Of a stretch of DNA of 64,000 nucleotides, positions 9,047-18,385 are shown piece after piece. Source of the DNA: Bacteroidota bacterium. GTDB lineage: Bacteria > Bacteroidota > Bacteroidia > Cytophagales > Cyclobacteriaceae. The translations under genes and the position numbers were made by a program. The notes under the pieces were generated by a model, which searched no databases, had not been told where the DNA came from, and saw only the letters and a list, made by a program, of their open reading frames with translations. Every line of letters begins with the position of its first letter. Positions within the stretch are counted from its first letter, which is position 1. The DNA is taken from positions 354,704-418,703 of the forward strand of contig JAFEAL010000005.1 of NCBI GenBank assembly GCA_018266435.1, in the 5' to 3' direction.

Positions 9047-9571
9047 TTACCGCTTGCCAGCAAATTGCCTCGTATAACTCTTTTGGGCGCTCATAAAATT
9101 AAAGGTATAGCTGAATGTCTTGGCATTCATATCAAAATATCCGTAATGAGGGTCACCCGGCTTGTGTTCCGCACTCATGTGTTGCTGCCATGAGGTTCCA
9201 TTGCTCATGTTTTCCATCATTTGATTACTGCTTCCCATCATTTGATTATTGGCGGACATATTGTGACCGTATTGATTCTCGAAATCATTACCTGTCAAAC
9301 ATACCCTCATCATATTCCCATCCGGATATAGTCCGAGAGACAATGTGGTATCCAGATCAGCACCGTAACAGTGAACCTGAATGTTGTTATTATTGACCGA
9401 GGTGATCTCAGCGATTGCTGCGATAGAGGTCTGGGACAAACTTGAAGTCAGCGCGCCTTTATAAGTACCGGTGATCTGGCTTGACAAGTCGGGACGTACT
9501 GATTGATTCATACTACAAGAAGCGATGGCCGATGCCAAAGCTATGCCTAGCACAATTTTTATGGTTTTCAT
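9047..9571 (-). CDS. methionine-rich lipoprotein, unrecognised
   Basis: 174 residues from ATG 9569-9571, chosen because AAAGG lies four bases upstream and it opens directly into a signal peptide. The lipobox AIASC makes it a lipoprotein. The mature part starts as a compact beta domain (ITGTYKGALTSSL; later VNNNNIQVHCYGADLDTTL). It also has an unusual Met/Asn-rich stretch, NMSANNQMMGSSNQMMENMSN, then HMSAEHKPGDPHYGYFD. Met- and His-rich segments of this sort bind Cu+ or Ag+ in other periplasmic proteins, so a metal-binding role is possible but unproven. Nothing recognisable is visible from 8646 to 8881. Confidence 0.75.
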   Translation of the reverse strand: MKTIKIVLGIALASAIASCSMNQSVRPDLSSQITGTYKGALTSSLSQTSIAAIAEITSVNNNNIQVHCYGADLDTTLSLGLYPDGNMMRVCLTGNDFENQYGHNMSANNQMMGSSNQMMENMSNGTSWQQHMSAEHKPGDPHYGYFDMNAKTFSYTFNFMSAQKSYTRQFAGKR

Positions 9572-9752
9572 ATTACCTTTATTTAACGTTTTAACCACTA
9601 TTCCCTATTTATGATAGTTGCCGCTAATTGACCTGTGAAGCCGCGACTACGTATGCATAGTTAAATAGATTGCAGGATTAGGTCAGTGACCAATGTCACA
9701 CAGTGGAATGATCTTCGTCATTTCCCCAGTTACTTGTAATTTTTTTCAAAAA

Positions 9753-11441
9753 TCAGACATTACTTAGCATTACAAATTGCATAGGTCGCAATTTGAGTTT
9801 GACGAAATGCCTGCTGCCATCAATGTTTTCAAAAACTCTTACCTCTCCAACATCACCGAATAGAAATTTGTAAAAATGTTTCTTTACAATTGGTTGCTGT
9901 TTAACCGTTACATACTCCTCTCTTTCTTCCGTTGGTGAAGAGTTGAAGGCCACTACAATTTCCTGATCAAACAAAACCCTCGAAAACGCAATCAGGCATT
10001 TTTCACATTCGGGTAAATGAAAGTATTTTCCATCGGTCGAAATCTTCCTCATGTGCATGTGACCAAATTTCAATATTGAGCTATGTTTTCTTATTTCTGC
10101 GATTTCTGAGATGCACTTATAAATTTTGGATGATGTGTTTAGAGAATTGGTGACTTTATCTTGCAAGCAAAACATTGCTTCGCGGATACATGAGTCATTT
10201 TCGCCCGAGCCGGCAAAACCTTGCTCCGTGCCGTAGTAAATGCATGGTGTGCCAAGGGCACAAAGTAAAAATCCGACACCCGCTATAACCTGTTCTTCAG
10301 TGGCATCCTTACCGAACCGATGTTTGAACGACTGACCTACCTGATCATGATTATCTATAAACGTGACCAGAAATTCTCCAAACTCACCTCGTCCTAAAGC
10401 ATTGTCATGCAACGACTGGTATCGTTCAATTAATCTTTCTGGTGATGCCTTGCCTTTAATTACATCAGCAAGGACATGGTAAAGAGGAAAGTCCAAAACA
10501 GAATTGAGACCATAGTAAATATTTTGGTCATCAACGGATACTGTAGTCTTCGGGCCAATGTACCTGTTGTAAATTTCTTCCGACCCTACCAATTCTCCGA
10601 AAAGAAAAAAGTTCTTCTTGCCAAGAGAGTAAGAGTATTCGCGGATATGGGAACAAAACCTGCTGATTGCTTCTTCACCCATGTGTTTCACGGCATCCAG
10701 GCGAAAGCCATCGATGTCGACTTCCTTTATCCAGTAGCAATGAGATCCGATCAATAAATCTTGAACATACCGAGCTTCCCTGGAATTATCCATTCGAAAA
10801 GCTTTGAGCGTCTGAAAATCACCTTCGCGTGTTTCTGGATATGCGTCATAATTTCTAATCTGACCTTTTCGTCCATACAATTCAGGATCGCGAAGTTCGA
10901 TGGGAATGGGATGATCCTCAGAGCGCCATCCTGCAAGCGGAAATGTTGCACCATTGTAATAATAGTAGGGGTCATCATTAGGATAATACCAGTTATCACC
11001 GGAATGATGGAGGACTACATCCAGAAATACACGCATGTCACGTTTGTGAGCAGCCTCAACGAGTTCTTCTAAGTCTTCCTTCGTGCCAAACCTTTTATCA
11101 ATTTGAAGGTAATTCTGAATAGCATAGCCATGATAGGACTCAGGATTATTTTCAAACAATGGACTCAGCCATAATGCAGTACAGCCAAGGCTTGAGATAT
11201 ATTCAAGATTATTGGTAATTCCCTTGATACTGCCTCCGCAGAATTGTTTTAGCTGTTCACCTTCCCCAAAACCTATTCGGTTATTTGTGCTTTCAGGCTT
11301 TCGCGTTAAACTATCGTGAAATCGATCAATCAGTAAGAAGTAAATAAATTCTTCTCTCCATTCACGATGACAATTTTTCCAATATTTTTTGCCTGGTTTC
11401 GGAGCCAGGTCAATATCTTCAATAGACCATATCGGTTTCAT
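9753..11441 (-). CDS. GH13 alpha-amylase-family glycosidase
   Basis: 562 residues with all four GH13 signatures: region I DVVLHH (about 141-146), region II GFRLDAVKH with nucleophile Asp249, region III FGELVG with acid/base Glu283, and region IV FIDNHDQ with stabiliser Asp366. There is no signal peptide, so it is probably cytoplasmic and acts on alpha-glucans or oligosaccharides; whether it hydrolyses or transfers is not decidable. A C-terminal beta domain follows about residue 470. It is on the same strand as, and four bases from, the SRPBCC gene, and thus in one run with the Ca2+-ATPase-like gene. Confidence 0.92.
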   Translation of the reverse strand: MKPIWSIEDIDLAPKPGKKYWKNCHREWREEFIYFLLIDRFHDSLTRKPESTNNRIGFGEGEQLKQFCGGSIKGITNNLEYISSLGCTALWLSPLFENNPESYHGYAIQNYLQIDKRFGTKEDLEELVEAAHKRDMRVFLDVVLHHSGDNWYYPNDDPYYYYNGATFPLAGWRSEDHPIPIELRDPELYGRKGQIRNYDAYPETREGDFQTLKAFRMDNSREARYVQDLLIGSHCYWIKEVDIDGFRLDAVKHMGEEAISRFCSHIREYSYSLGKKNFFLFGELVGSEEIYNRYIGPKTTVSVDDQNIYYGLNSVLDFPLYHVLADVIKGKASPERLIERYQSLHDNALGRGEFGEFLVTFIDNHDQVGQSFKHRFGKDATEEQVIAGVGFLLCALGTPCIYYGTEQGFAGSGENDSCIREAMFCLQDKVTNSLNTSSKIYKCISEIAEIRKHSSILKFGHMHMRKISTDGKYFHLPECEKCLIAFSRVLFDQEIVVAFNSSPTEEREEYVTVKQQPIVKKHFYKFLFGDVGEVRVFENIDGSRHFVKLKLRPMQFVMLSNV

Positions 11442-11445
11442 AACA

Positions 11446-11952
11446 CTAATTAATTAGGACATGCTTCTCAACTTTCTTCATGAGTAATCCTTTAGCATCT
11501 TCAAGCATGTGTTTCAAACACCACCTGCAATACCAATCTGCAAATAATAATGAAAGCAACCGGTAAAATAATCCATTCGGTTTCTCGTAACTGATGGAAA
11601 GTTCGGCAGATGTTCCAGTCGGAAATTTGGTGAGTTTCAAATGCATCCGGTACCATGAATAAATGATTAGCTCGGGATTGTCAACAGTCTCCCATACCTT
11701 TTCTTCTCCGGGTATCCATTTAGTCACTTCAACTGTGAAGTCCATTTTCAATCCCATCATCCTTCCTGTCCATCTGTATTTAGTTCCGAGGCCTGTATGG
11801 TTTTCAGTAAGGAACTTCAAGTCAAGTTTACTTCCCATCATCATCATGGAAGATTGTGTCATGTGCATTCCGGCAACTCCTAAGTTATCTAAACATTGAA
11901 AAACAAGGTCAGGTGGAAATGGGTATGTAGTGGTTCTTATAAGGGTTTTCAT
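11446..11952 (-). CDS. SRPBCC-family (START/Bet v1-like) protein
   Basis: 168 residues. The pattern is that of polyketide-cyclase/START-like proteins: TTYPFPPDLVFQCLDNL at the start, a beta-rich middle (GLGTKYRWTGRMMGLKMDFTVEVTKWIPGEEKVWETV), then a long C-terminal helix (RWCLKHMLEDAKGLL). The fold makes a hydrophobic ligand pocket; the ligand is unknown. The start ATG overlaps the stop of the P-type ATPase gene by four bases, so the two are translationally coupled. A damaged paralogue lies at 8882-9046. Confidence 0.8.
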   Translation of the reverse strand: MKTLIRTTTYPFPPDLVFQCLDNLGVAGMHMTQSSMMMMGSKLDLKFLTENHTGLGTKYRWTGRMMGLKMDFTVEVTKWIPGEEKVWETVDNPELIIYSWYRMHLKLTKFPTGTSAELSISYEKPNGLFYRLLSLLFADWYCRWCLKHMLEDAKGLLMKKVEKHVLIN

Positions 11953-14615
11953 TGGGTTATGATTTTAAATGCTTTTGAAATCTGAATGAGTAGGAGGGAA
12001 ACGAAACTCATACCAATTGAAATCAACCAATCTTCATAAGACATTGGGAATATGTCAAGTGCCTTTCGTACGATCACTACCTTGTAGGATAAGAACAATA
12101 GGGCAAATGATGCAACGGTAGCATACCACACATACTTATTGGTAAATACCTCATTTTTGAAAAAATTGCCACTGTCTGTCGAGTTCATGTTGAACACATG
12201 GAGCAGTTGAGAGATGATCAATGTGAAGAATAAAATATTGTTGCATAGTTCGGGATTCCATGTTTCGGTTTTATGCACGGTGTGATGGCTGATAAAGACC
12301 GCACCTAGAGTAGTAATCGTGATGACCACTGAATAATAAATCATAGCTATCCATCTTTTCTTGTCGATGATTGGCTCCTCGGTATTGCGTGGTGGTTGTT
12401 TCATAATAGATGCGCTCCCAGCCGTTACCCCGAGAGCAAGCGCAGGCAGTACATCTGTGATAATGTTGATATATAATATTTGTAGGGCAAAGAGCTGAAA
12501 ATGAAGATTTAGCACGGAAGCCACCGCAATGACAAACAATTCGCTCATGTTACAGGAAAGAAGAAAAATGACAAATTTTCTGATGTTGTCGAAGATGATT
12601 CGGCCTTGACGGATTGCCAACACGATAGAGGAGAACGAATCATCTTTTAAAACCATGTCAGCCACTTCCTGAGCTACCTGCGTACCGCGTAAACCCATTG
12701 CGATTCCTATGTCCGATTTTTTCAAAGCCGGTGCATCGTTCACACCATCACCAGTCATGCCCACAATATGTTTGCCTTCTTGTAAAACACTAACCAGATC
12801 AAGTTTTTGTTTTGGGCTTACGCGTGCGAAGACCGATGTATTTATCCATCGATCCTTCTCTTCACTTGAGAGTTGAGGATAGTCTGTCATTTCTTGGCCA
12901 ATCATTACGCTCTGCTTCTCATTGTCAATAATGCCAAGTTGACAAGCGATGTTTCGGGCGGTAGAGGGGTGATCACCCGTTATCATGATCACTTTTATAC
13001 CTGCAGATTTACATTCCCGAACCGCGTCAGCTACTTCTTCCCGAGGCGGGTCGATCATGCCAGTGAGTCCTGTGAAAGTTAACCTCGCTGAAAGTACATT
13101 ATCTTCTGTATCACTGTTTTTGTAAGCCACCGCTATCACACGCAGGCCAGAAGCTGAAAGGCGCTCCGCTTCCGTAAGCCAATTCGTTTTTAGTACGGAC
13201 GTAAACTCATCACTCTCTGTTCCATTGATGATGTCGGTGCACCGGCTGATAAGTTCCTCTGCAGCACCTTTAGAGTAAATTATTTTTCTTCCATCCACCC
13301 CTGAGTGAAGAGTCGCCATTATTTTAGTTTCGGACGAAAAGGGTTCTTCTTTAATGACCGGTTTCTCTTTCCTTAGTAAGTCAATTGATATTCCTTGTGC
13401 TAATGCAAATTTCAGAAGACCAACCTCTAAAGGATCACCGGTTTCTTTTCCATCGTTTCCCAGGGAAGCCGTGTTGCATAAGACAGCGCCTTGAAGAATT
13501 TGTTGGAATGAGGGGTCACTTGTATTTGCCTTTTGTGAGTTGCCCACATTGTATTTTCCTGCAGGAGTTACGATCAGACTGACTTCAATTTTATTTTGTG
13601 TCAGGGTTCCGGTCTTATCCGTGCAGATCACAGTGGTGCCACCGAGTGTCTCTACTGCAGAAAGTTTTTTCACAATTACATTATGCTTTGCCATTTTCAA
13701 CATCCCTTGAGCAAGGGCAAGAGTTGCTACAATGGGCAGGCCTTCGGGCACTGCGGCTACTGCCAAGGCAATAGACGTTTCCAACATCTCAAGAAAGTTT
13801 TGCCCATTTAAAAGGCCAGCAAAAAATATGATCACTACAAGTGCTACTGTTATTTTGATAAGCTTTTTACTAAACTGTTCTAGTTTCTTTTCGAGAGGCG
13901 TTGCAGCTTGTTCAGCTGATTGCACAAGATTGGCAATCCTGCCAAGTTCGGTTTGCATGCCTGTGCCCGTTACAATGCATCGTGTATTTCCTTTTGTTAT
14001 GAAAGTGCCCTTGTAAAGCATGTTGGTGCGTTCGGCAAGGGTAGTGCCTTCATCGATTTGCGTATCTCTTTTTTCGACTGGAATGGATTCTCCCGTTAGT
14101 GCGGCTTCATCAACCTGTAGTTGAGAGGAATTGGAAATCCTGCCGTCTGCCGGAACCATGTCACCGGCTTCAAGAAATACCAAGTCACCCGGAACCAATT
14201 CTTCGGCATTGATCTCTGCGGTCACCCCGTTGCGAATAACTTTAGCTGGAAGTATTGATAATTTTTTCAATGCTTCCATTGAGCGCTCGGCCTGGTATTC
14301 CATATAGAACCCAATAATGGCATTGATCAAAATCACGATAAGTATGGCAAAGCCATCGAGCCACTCCTTAAAGAAGAAGGACAAACCTGCAGCGACAATC
14401 AACAGGTACACCAGCGCATTATTGAATTGACTGAGAAAAACCAGCCACAAGCTTTCCTTATCTTCATGAGTAATTGAATTCGCTCCAAATTCTTTCAGTC
14501 GTTTTGCTGCCTCCTCCTGACTAAGACCTTTTACTTCATCTGTTTCATATAGACGCAAGACTTCCGTCAAAGAAGCGCTGTGAATAATTTTTTTGAAAAT
14601 ATCAGTGCTGATCAT
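11949..14615 (-). CDS. P2-type cation ATPase (Ca2+-ATPase/PMCA-like)
   Basis: 888 residues. Visible motifs: an N-terminal cation-ATPase domain (TDEVKGLSQEEAAKRL), TGES (174-177), the helix-4 ion-site motif PEGLP (290-294, typical of Ca2+ and Na+/K+ types rather than the CPC of heavy-metal pumps), phosphorylation Asp333 in CTDKTGT, a TGDGVNDAPA hinge, and six C-terminal helices. Ca2+ export is the best guess; Mn2+ or H+ remain possible. It overlaps the ATP-cone gene before it by 14 bases and the SRPBCC gene after it by 4. Confidence 0.92.
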   Translation of the reverse strand: MISTDIFKKIIHSASLTEVLRLYETDEVKGLSQEEAAKRLKEFGANSITHEDKESLWLVFLSQFNNALVYLLIVAAGLSFFFKEWLDGFAILIVILINAIIGFYMEYQAERSMEALKKLSILPAKVIRNGVTAEINAEELVPGDLVFLEAGDMVPADGRISNSSQLQVDEAALTGESIPVEKRDTQIDEGTTLAERTNMLYKGTFITKGNTRCIVTGTGMQTELGRIANLVQSAEQAATPLEKKLEQFSKKLIKITVALVVIIFFAGLLNGQNFLEMLETSIALAVAAVPEGLPIVATLALAQGMLKMAKHNVIVKKLSAVETLGGTTVICTDKTGTLTQNKIEVSLIVTPAGKYNVGNSQKANTSDPSFQQILQGAVLCNTASLGNDGKETGDPLEVGLLKFALAQGISIDLLRKEKPVIKEEPFSSETKIMATLHSGVDGRKIIYSKGAAEELISRCTDIINGTESDEFTSVLKTNWLTEAERLSASGLRVIAVAYKNSDTEDNVLSARLTFTGLTGMIDPPREEVADAVRECKSAGIKVIMITGDHPSTARNIACQLGIIDNEKQSVMIGQEMTDYPQLSSEEKDRWINTSVFARVSPKQKLDLVSVLQEGKHIVGMTGDGVNDAPALKKSDIGIAMGLRGTQVAQEVADMVLKDDSFSSIVLAIRQGRIIFDNIRKFVIFLLSCNMSELFVIAVASVLNLHFQLFALQILYINIITDVLPALALGVTAGSASIMKQPPRNTEEPIIDKKRWIAMIYYSVVITITTLGAVFISHHTVHKTETWNPELCNNILFFTLIISQLLHVFNMNSTDSGNFFKNEVFTNKYVWYATVASFALLFLSYKVVIVRKALDIFPMSYEDWLISIGMSFVSLLLIQISKAFKIITQ

Positions 14616-15462
14616 GGCTAATAAGTTTATGGCAGAGTTGATTTCCTTCTTCTAAAATGTTTTTAATGCGATTGACTGGAATGTTCAGTTCACGGAGATA
14701 TTGTGGATGATGACATATCTCTTTGCATAACACTACATTTCTTTCGAGTAGCGATTTCTTTTCCTGTTGTGTAAGCGTGGTAAGGCATGTTATTGGATAA
14801 AGCCCGGTCTCTTCAATCATCTCGCGCAAGCTCCCCACATTGGGGTAATCAAGACTGACTAATTTTAGCCCTGCACATGACCCATAGGAGATTGCATCAG
14901 TAGTGAACCGTGTATTCGTTACTACCCAACCCTGGTGAAATTTTGATCCGTGACCCTGCATCATTTTCCACTGCGCTTCAACATCTATAAAGCGGGCTTG
15001 GATATAAAGTGGTATTTTAACATCACATGCTATTCCCGGACTGTTGTGATACTTGCACTCAATCATAAAGTGCTGATCTGCTTTTTCGGCAATCACGTCT
15101 ATTTCATGCCTGACACATTTTCCATCCAAAATGTTTCCAACCTGAACTGCATAGCCTTGATGCGCAAGAATTTCAGATAAATATTTTTCGAATGGAAACC
15201 CGGACGGGCCAAGTTCCATAATGCCGTTCTTCAGATGATACCTGCCAGCAACGGGCAGCGCTGCTTTGCTTAAAAGCCTATATGCTTTCTTATAGATAAG
15301 TTTTGTTGTCATTCCTTCTATCAGATTGGCTTCAATCTCTTGCACTATCTGATCAGCAAGAATTGTTGTTGCCCCGGCATGCTCCAGTGATGCGCGGAGT
15401 TTTTTATTTTCAAATCGTTCTTTCTTACCAGAGGCTTTGGTTATGATCACATCTGAGGCCAT
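14602..15462 (-). CDS. ATP-cone domain fused to Mrr-like PD-(D/E)xK nuclease domain
   Basis: 286 residues. Residues 1 to about 88 match the ATP-cone, a nucleotide-sensing regulatory domain (VIITKASGKKERFENKKLRASLEHAGA). Residues about 90-230 have the Mrr/RecB-like restriction fold with FEKYLSEILAHQGYAVQV, then Asp122 and Glu135-x-Lys137 as a plausible metal site. A short helical tail follows. This pairing suggests a nuclease, or a nuclease-fold DNA-binding protein, gated by ATP or dATP. Its 14-base overlap with the P-type ATPase gene shows tight coupling. The substrate is unknown. Confidence 0.85.
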   Translation of the reverse strand: MASDVIITKASGKKERFENKKLRASLEHAGATTILADQIVQEIEANLIEGMTTKLIYKKAYRLLSKAALPVAGRYHLKNGIMELGPSGFPFEKYLSEILAHQGYAVQVGNILDGKCVRHEIDVIAEKADQHFMIECKYHNSPGIACDVKIPLYIQARFIDVEAQWKMMQGHGSKFHQGWVVTNTRFTTDAISYGSCAGLKLVSLDYPNVGSLREMIEETGLYPITCLTTLTQQEKKSLLERNVVLCKEICHHPQYLRELNIPVNRIKNILEEGNQLCHKLISHDQH

Positions 15463-15533
15463 GACATTCAGAATTTTTAGTTAAACAAATAGTCAACTTG
15501 CTGGAGAAATGCAGCGATTGAACCCTTATTTTC

Positions 15534-15794
15534 CTAGGAATGATTTTCAATTAAGTCATCGATGTTTGCCTCGAGCATTCTTGCATATTCCAGGCTGTAC
15601 CAATTAAGCGCATCGCTTTTAACTTTCTTTAGGTCTTTCGACTTAGAGGATGCCTCAAATGCGTTATATCTTGAGGCAGCGAACATGATTGCTGCGCTCA
15701 CTCGTTCTTTCGATTCCGTTTTAGAAAACTCATTTGCCAATTCGATGAACTTATCGGCCATCTCAGCGCGAGAAATTTCTATCCCTTCGTTCAT
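15534..15794 (-). CDS. DUF3144-family small protein
   Basis: 86 residues, all helical and soluble. MADKFIELANEFSKTESKERVSAAIMFAASRYNAFEAS matches what I recall of DUF3144 (FI-LAN, VSAA-x-x-x-AA-R-NAF). The family has no known function. It sits 12 bases after a cytochrome c gene at the end of the redox cluster. About 70 featureless bases separate it from the ATP-cone gene. Confidence 0.75.
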   Translation of the reverse strand: MNEGIEISRAEMADKFIELANEFSKTESKERVSAAIMFAASRYNAFEASSKSKDLKKVKSDALNWYSLEYARMLEANIDDLIENHS

Positions 15795-15806
15795 ATTGGG
15801 TTCTTT

Positions 15807-16208
15807 TTATTGCTTCAGAGCTCTTATATAATTTATAATTAACCAGCGATCTTCAGCATCAGGTATTTTTTTATCAAAAGCCGGCATGTCATCCCTTCCG
15901 GTGGTCACCTTATAAAACAACGCGCCATCCGTTTGGCTCTGAAACTCGGAGCTTGAAAAATCTCCGACTTTTCCTTTGAGTTCCTTTGCTTTAGGCCCAT
16001 CTCCATATCCTTCCTTGCCATGACAGGATTGGCAATATTTTGAGTAAAGACTCTTTCCTGTGGCCATGTCTTCCTTATTAGTTTTATCCGTTGGGTTCTT
16101 CGCCTTTTTTGCTGACTCGGGCACGACCCATTCCTTTGACTGCAAAAGAGTGAAAGAAGAAAGCCCAACAGTAAAGAATGCGAGCAGCATGATCATTGAC
16201 TTTTTCAT
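15807..16208 (-). CDS. periplasmic mono-heme cytochrome c
   Basis: 133 residues. A signal peptide (about 1-24) is followed by one heme site CQSCHGKEGYGDG (CxxCH), a likely Met ligand in GRDDMPAFDKK, and the class I C-terminal helix DAEDRWLIINYIRAL. It would carry electrons in the periplasm. In this cluster it is the natural soluble partner of the NrfD/ferredoxin membrane module (17069-19338). It lies 24 bases downstream of the Ig-like membrane protein gene. Confidence 0.92.
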   Translation of the reverse strand: MKKSMIMLLAFFTVGLSSFTLLQSKEWVVPESAKKAKNPTDKTNKEDMATGKSLYSKYCQSCHGKEGYGDGPKAKELKGKVGDFSSSEFQSQTDGALFYKVTTGRDDMPAFDKKIPDAEDRWLIINYIRALKQ

Positions 16209-16232
16209 AGTTGATTGATTTAAATGATTAAT

Positions 16233-17072
16233 TTATTTTGATTTAGAAATTCGGTAAAGATTGAACATCAGCATTAGGATCGGCCCCCAAACAAAGAGTA
16301 TAATGAGGCCTGGAAACACAAGCAGATAAAGAGGCGTTTTGGTAGGGGGCGACCATAGGGTTCGCTGATCAAACGAGGATTGGTCATGGATTGGAGTGCC
16401 GATGGCAGAGTTCACTATTGCTCTTACTGTGCCGTACGCTTCGCTTTCGTTTAAGGCAACTTCAAAAATCAGTTCTCCACTGATACCTGGCATTGCATCT
16501 TTCAACGGAACTATGACTGAACCATTCTCATCTGTAGTATAACTTTCTTCGCCTATTGGGAGAAGACCAAATAGCCTTTTGAGTCCTACTTTAATTGCTT
16601 GACCAGGAATGGGATTTCCAACAGCATCCGTTAGCACTACCATGATTTGATTTACGCTGTCCACACTCTGGACTTCAGCCTTTAAAATTGCATTTGAAAA
16701 GCTGACTGTTGTTTCGCTGTCTTCAAACTTGTTGCTGTTCTCAATTTTGGCAACGTAAGTAAAAACTGTAGAAGGCTCTTTAACATTTAAGTCATCTGCG
16801 TTCAGGATAAACCGAGCCTTACCGCCCATGTCGGTTTTTGTTTTCCCGATGTAGGCTAGGGAATCATCTGATACTTTTCGATAAATACTGAACTCCAGGT
16901 CTGCAACTGGTTCAAATCCGTTGTCACTTTTATACTTGGCGGAAACACCAATGAATGACTCTTGGCTCATGACCTTTGTGTACTGAGCGGATACCCGCGC
17001 TTTTATTTTTTTATTCTGGGCAAAGTCAGCGCTTGCAACAAATAAAGCCAGTATTATGAAACCTGTTCTCAT
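16233..17072 (-). CDS. exported membrane-anchored protein with Ig-like beta repeats, unrecognised
   Basis: 279 residues with a signal peptide (ends about residue 18). Two to three beta-sandwich stretches follow, including VLTDAVGNPIPGQAIKVGL and SYTTDENGSVIVPLKD, which read like Ig-like or carboxypeptidase-regulatory domains. One membrane helix near the C-terminus (LYLLVFPGLIILFVWGPIL) leaves a short tail. Most of the protein is thus periplasmic and tethered to the inner membrane. It overlaps the NrfD gene by four bases (ATGA), so it belongs to the redox module, perhaps as a structural or assembly part. Confidence 0.7.
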   Translation of the reverse strand: MRTGFIILALFVASADFAQNKKIKARVSAQYTKVMSQESFIGVSAKYKSDNGFEPVADLEFSIYRKVSDDSLAYIGKTKTDMGGKARFILNADDLNVKEPSTVFTYVAKIENSNKFEDSETTVSFSNAILKAEVQSVDSVNQIMVVLTDAVGNPIPGQAIKVGLKRLFGLLPIGEESYTTDENGSVIVPLKDAMPGISGELIFEVALNESEAYGTVRAIVNSAIGTPIHDQSSFDQRTLWSPPTKTPLYLLVFPGLIILFVWGPILMLMFNLYRISKSK

Positions 17073-18385
17073 AACGAATTCGTTAAGGGTGACTCAACTA
17101 TATTTCTCTCTTCGGCAGTCTCATGGATTGGTATGATGGGCAGAAACCTCACGAGCAAAGTGATGATGAGTAGCGCACTCGCCAGTGTGGCAAATGTTAT
17201 TGACCACTCCATCCAAGTTGGTGAATAATGCCTCCATGATTCGGGCACACCTTGAATAGGAAGGAACGGGTGGCTAAGCGTGGGGATGACAATAATATAG
17301 CGCTTCCACCAGGCACCCAGCACTACGGCCAATGACACAATAAAAAGCGGCACAGGTTTACGTCCTTGTGGAAACACCAAAACAATTACCGGCACTACTA
17401 ATCCACCAATGATAGCTGTCCAAAACAATCGCGCGTACTGTCCTGTAAATAAACTTCGAAGGTGCACAGCCTCTTCCTCAGTAGATTTATATGTTGGCAT
17501 CATGTACTCATTCAAATTGAAATACAGGTACACAAGGCACAGTAATACCAGTATTTTTCCCATCATATCACAATGTTCGTCTGTGATATATTTTTCCAAA
17601 CTGTACACTCTGCAAAGCACAAACATGACTATTATAACCGCGCTGGTACCGGCCACAAAAGCGCCCGCAATGAAGTAAGGCCCGAAGTTGGTGCTGTCCC
17701 AACCCGGACGATAAGTAGTTTCAAAAAGCCATGCAGTAACAGTATGTATCGCAAAGGCAACAGGGATAATCAAGATTGAAAGTGCTTGAATGGAGCTGGA
17801 ATAAATTCTGCGCTGCTTGTCGGTGCCTGTCCAGTTTAAGGATAGCCGTCCATACCACTTACTTAACCTGGTATTTTTCTGAAAATAGTTACTGAGTATG
17901 CTAAAGTCGGGCAGCAAAGGATAATATAACAACATCAGGCTTATCACCAGATAGGTGCTGATCACAATCACATCCCAAATGATGGGAGACTGAAGTCTTC
18001 CGTGGGCAAATAAATTCAGCATTCGGTCTGGCCTTCCCATATCGATGATGATAGTCAAACCAGCCATGATAATAGCGGCAACGGCTACGATTTCAGCAAT
18101 CCGTGTCAGAGGTGTATTCCAGTGAACATTTGACAATCTTAGAATGGCGGTTATTAAGGATCCAACCAAACTTACCGCAACGAAGAAAACGAAGTTGGAA
18201 ATGTATATTCCCCAAAGCGCATAATCTCTCATACCAGTTACAGAAAGGCCTTGCCGCAACTGTTGTATGTAAGAATACACTCCGGCAATTATGATGACCA
18301 TCAGGAATATCATCCAGGCATTTCCTCTCCAACCAAATTTTTTTGGGGCGAGGTCGTTCACGAGTTGATCATAAGCTGTATTCAT
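17069..18385 (-). CDS. NrfD/PsrC-type quinone-interacting membrane subunit
   Basis: 438 residues with nine to ten membrane helices. LYISNFVFFVAVSLVGSLITA and IIMAGLTIIIDMGRPDRML match the NrfD/PsrC/ActC core; the GRPDR motif after helix 3 is typical. These subunits exchange electrons with the quinone pool and partner with a four-cluster ferredoxin subunit, here encoded directly upstream with a 4-base overlap. No Mo/W catalytic subunit gene lies nearby, so the terminal acceptor or donor is not evident. Confidence 0.9.
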   Translation of the reverse strand: MNTAYDQLVNDLAPKKFGWRGNAWMIFLMVIIIAGVYSYIQQLRQGLSVTGMRDYALWGIYISNFVFFVAVSLVGSLITAILRLSNVHWNTPLTRIAEIVAVAAIIMAGLTIIIDMGRPDRMLNLFAHGRLQSPIIWDVIVISTYLVISLMLLYYPLLPDFSILSNYFQKNTRLSKWYGRLSLNWTGTDKQRRIYSSSIQALSILIIPVAFAIHTVTAWLFETTYRPGWDSTNFGPYFIAGAFVAGTSAVIIVMFVLCRVYSLEKYITDEHCDMMGKILVLLCLVYLYFNLNEYMMPTYKSTEEEAVHLRSLFTGQYARLFWTAIIGGLVVPVIVLVFPQGRKPVPLFIVSLAVVLGAWWKRYIIVIPTLSHPFLPIQGVPESWRHYSPTWMEWSITFATLASALLIITLLVRFLPIIPIHETAEERNIVESPLTNSL

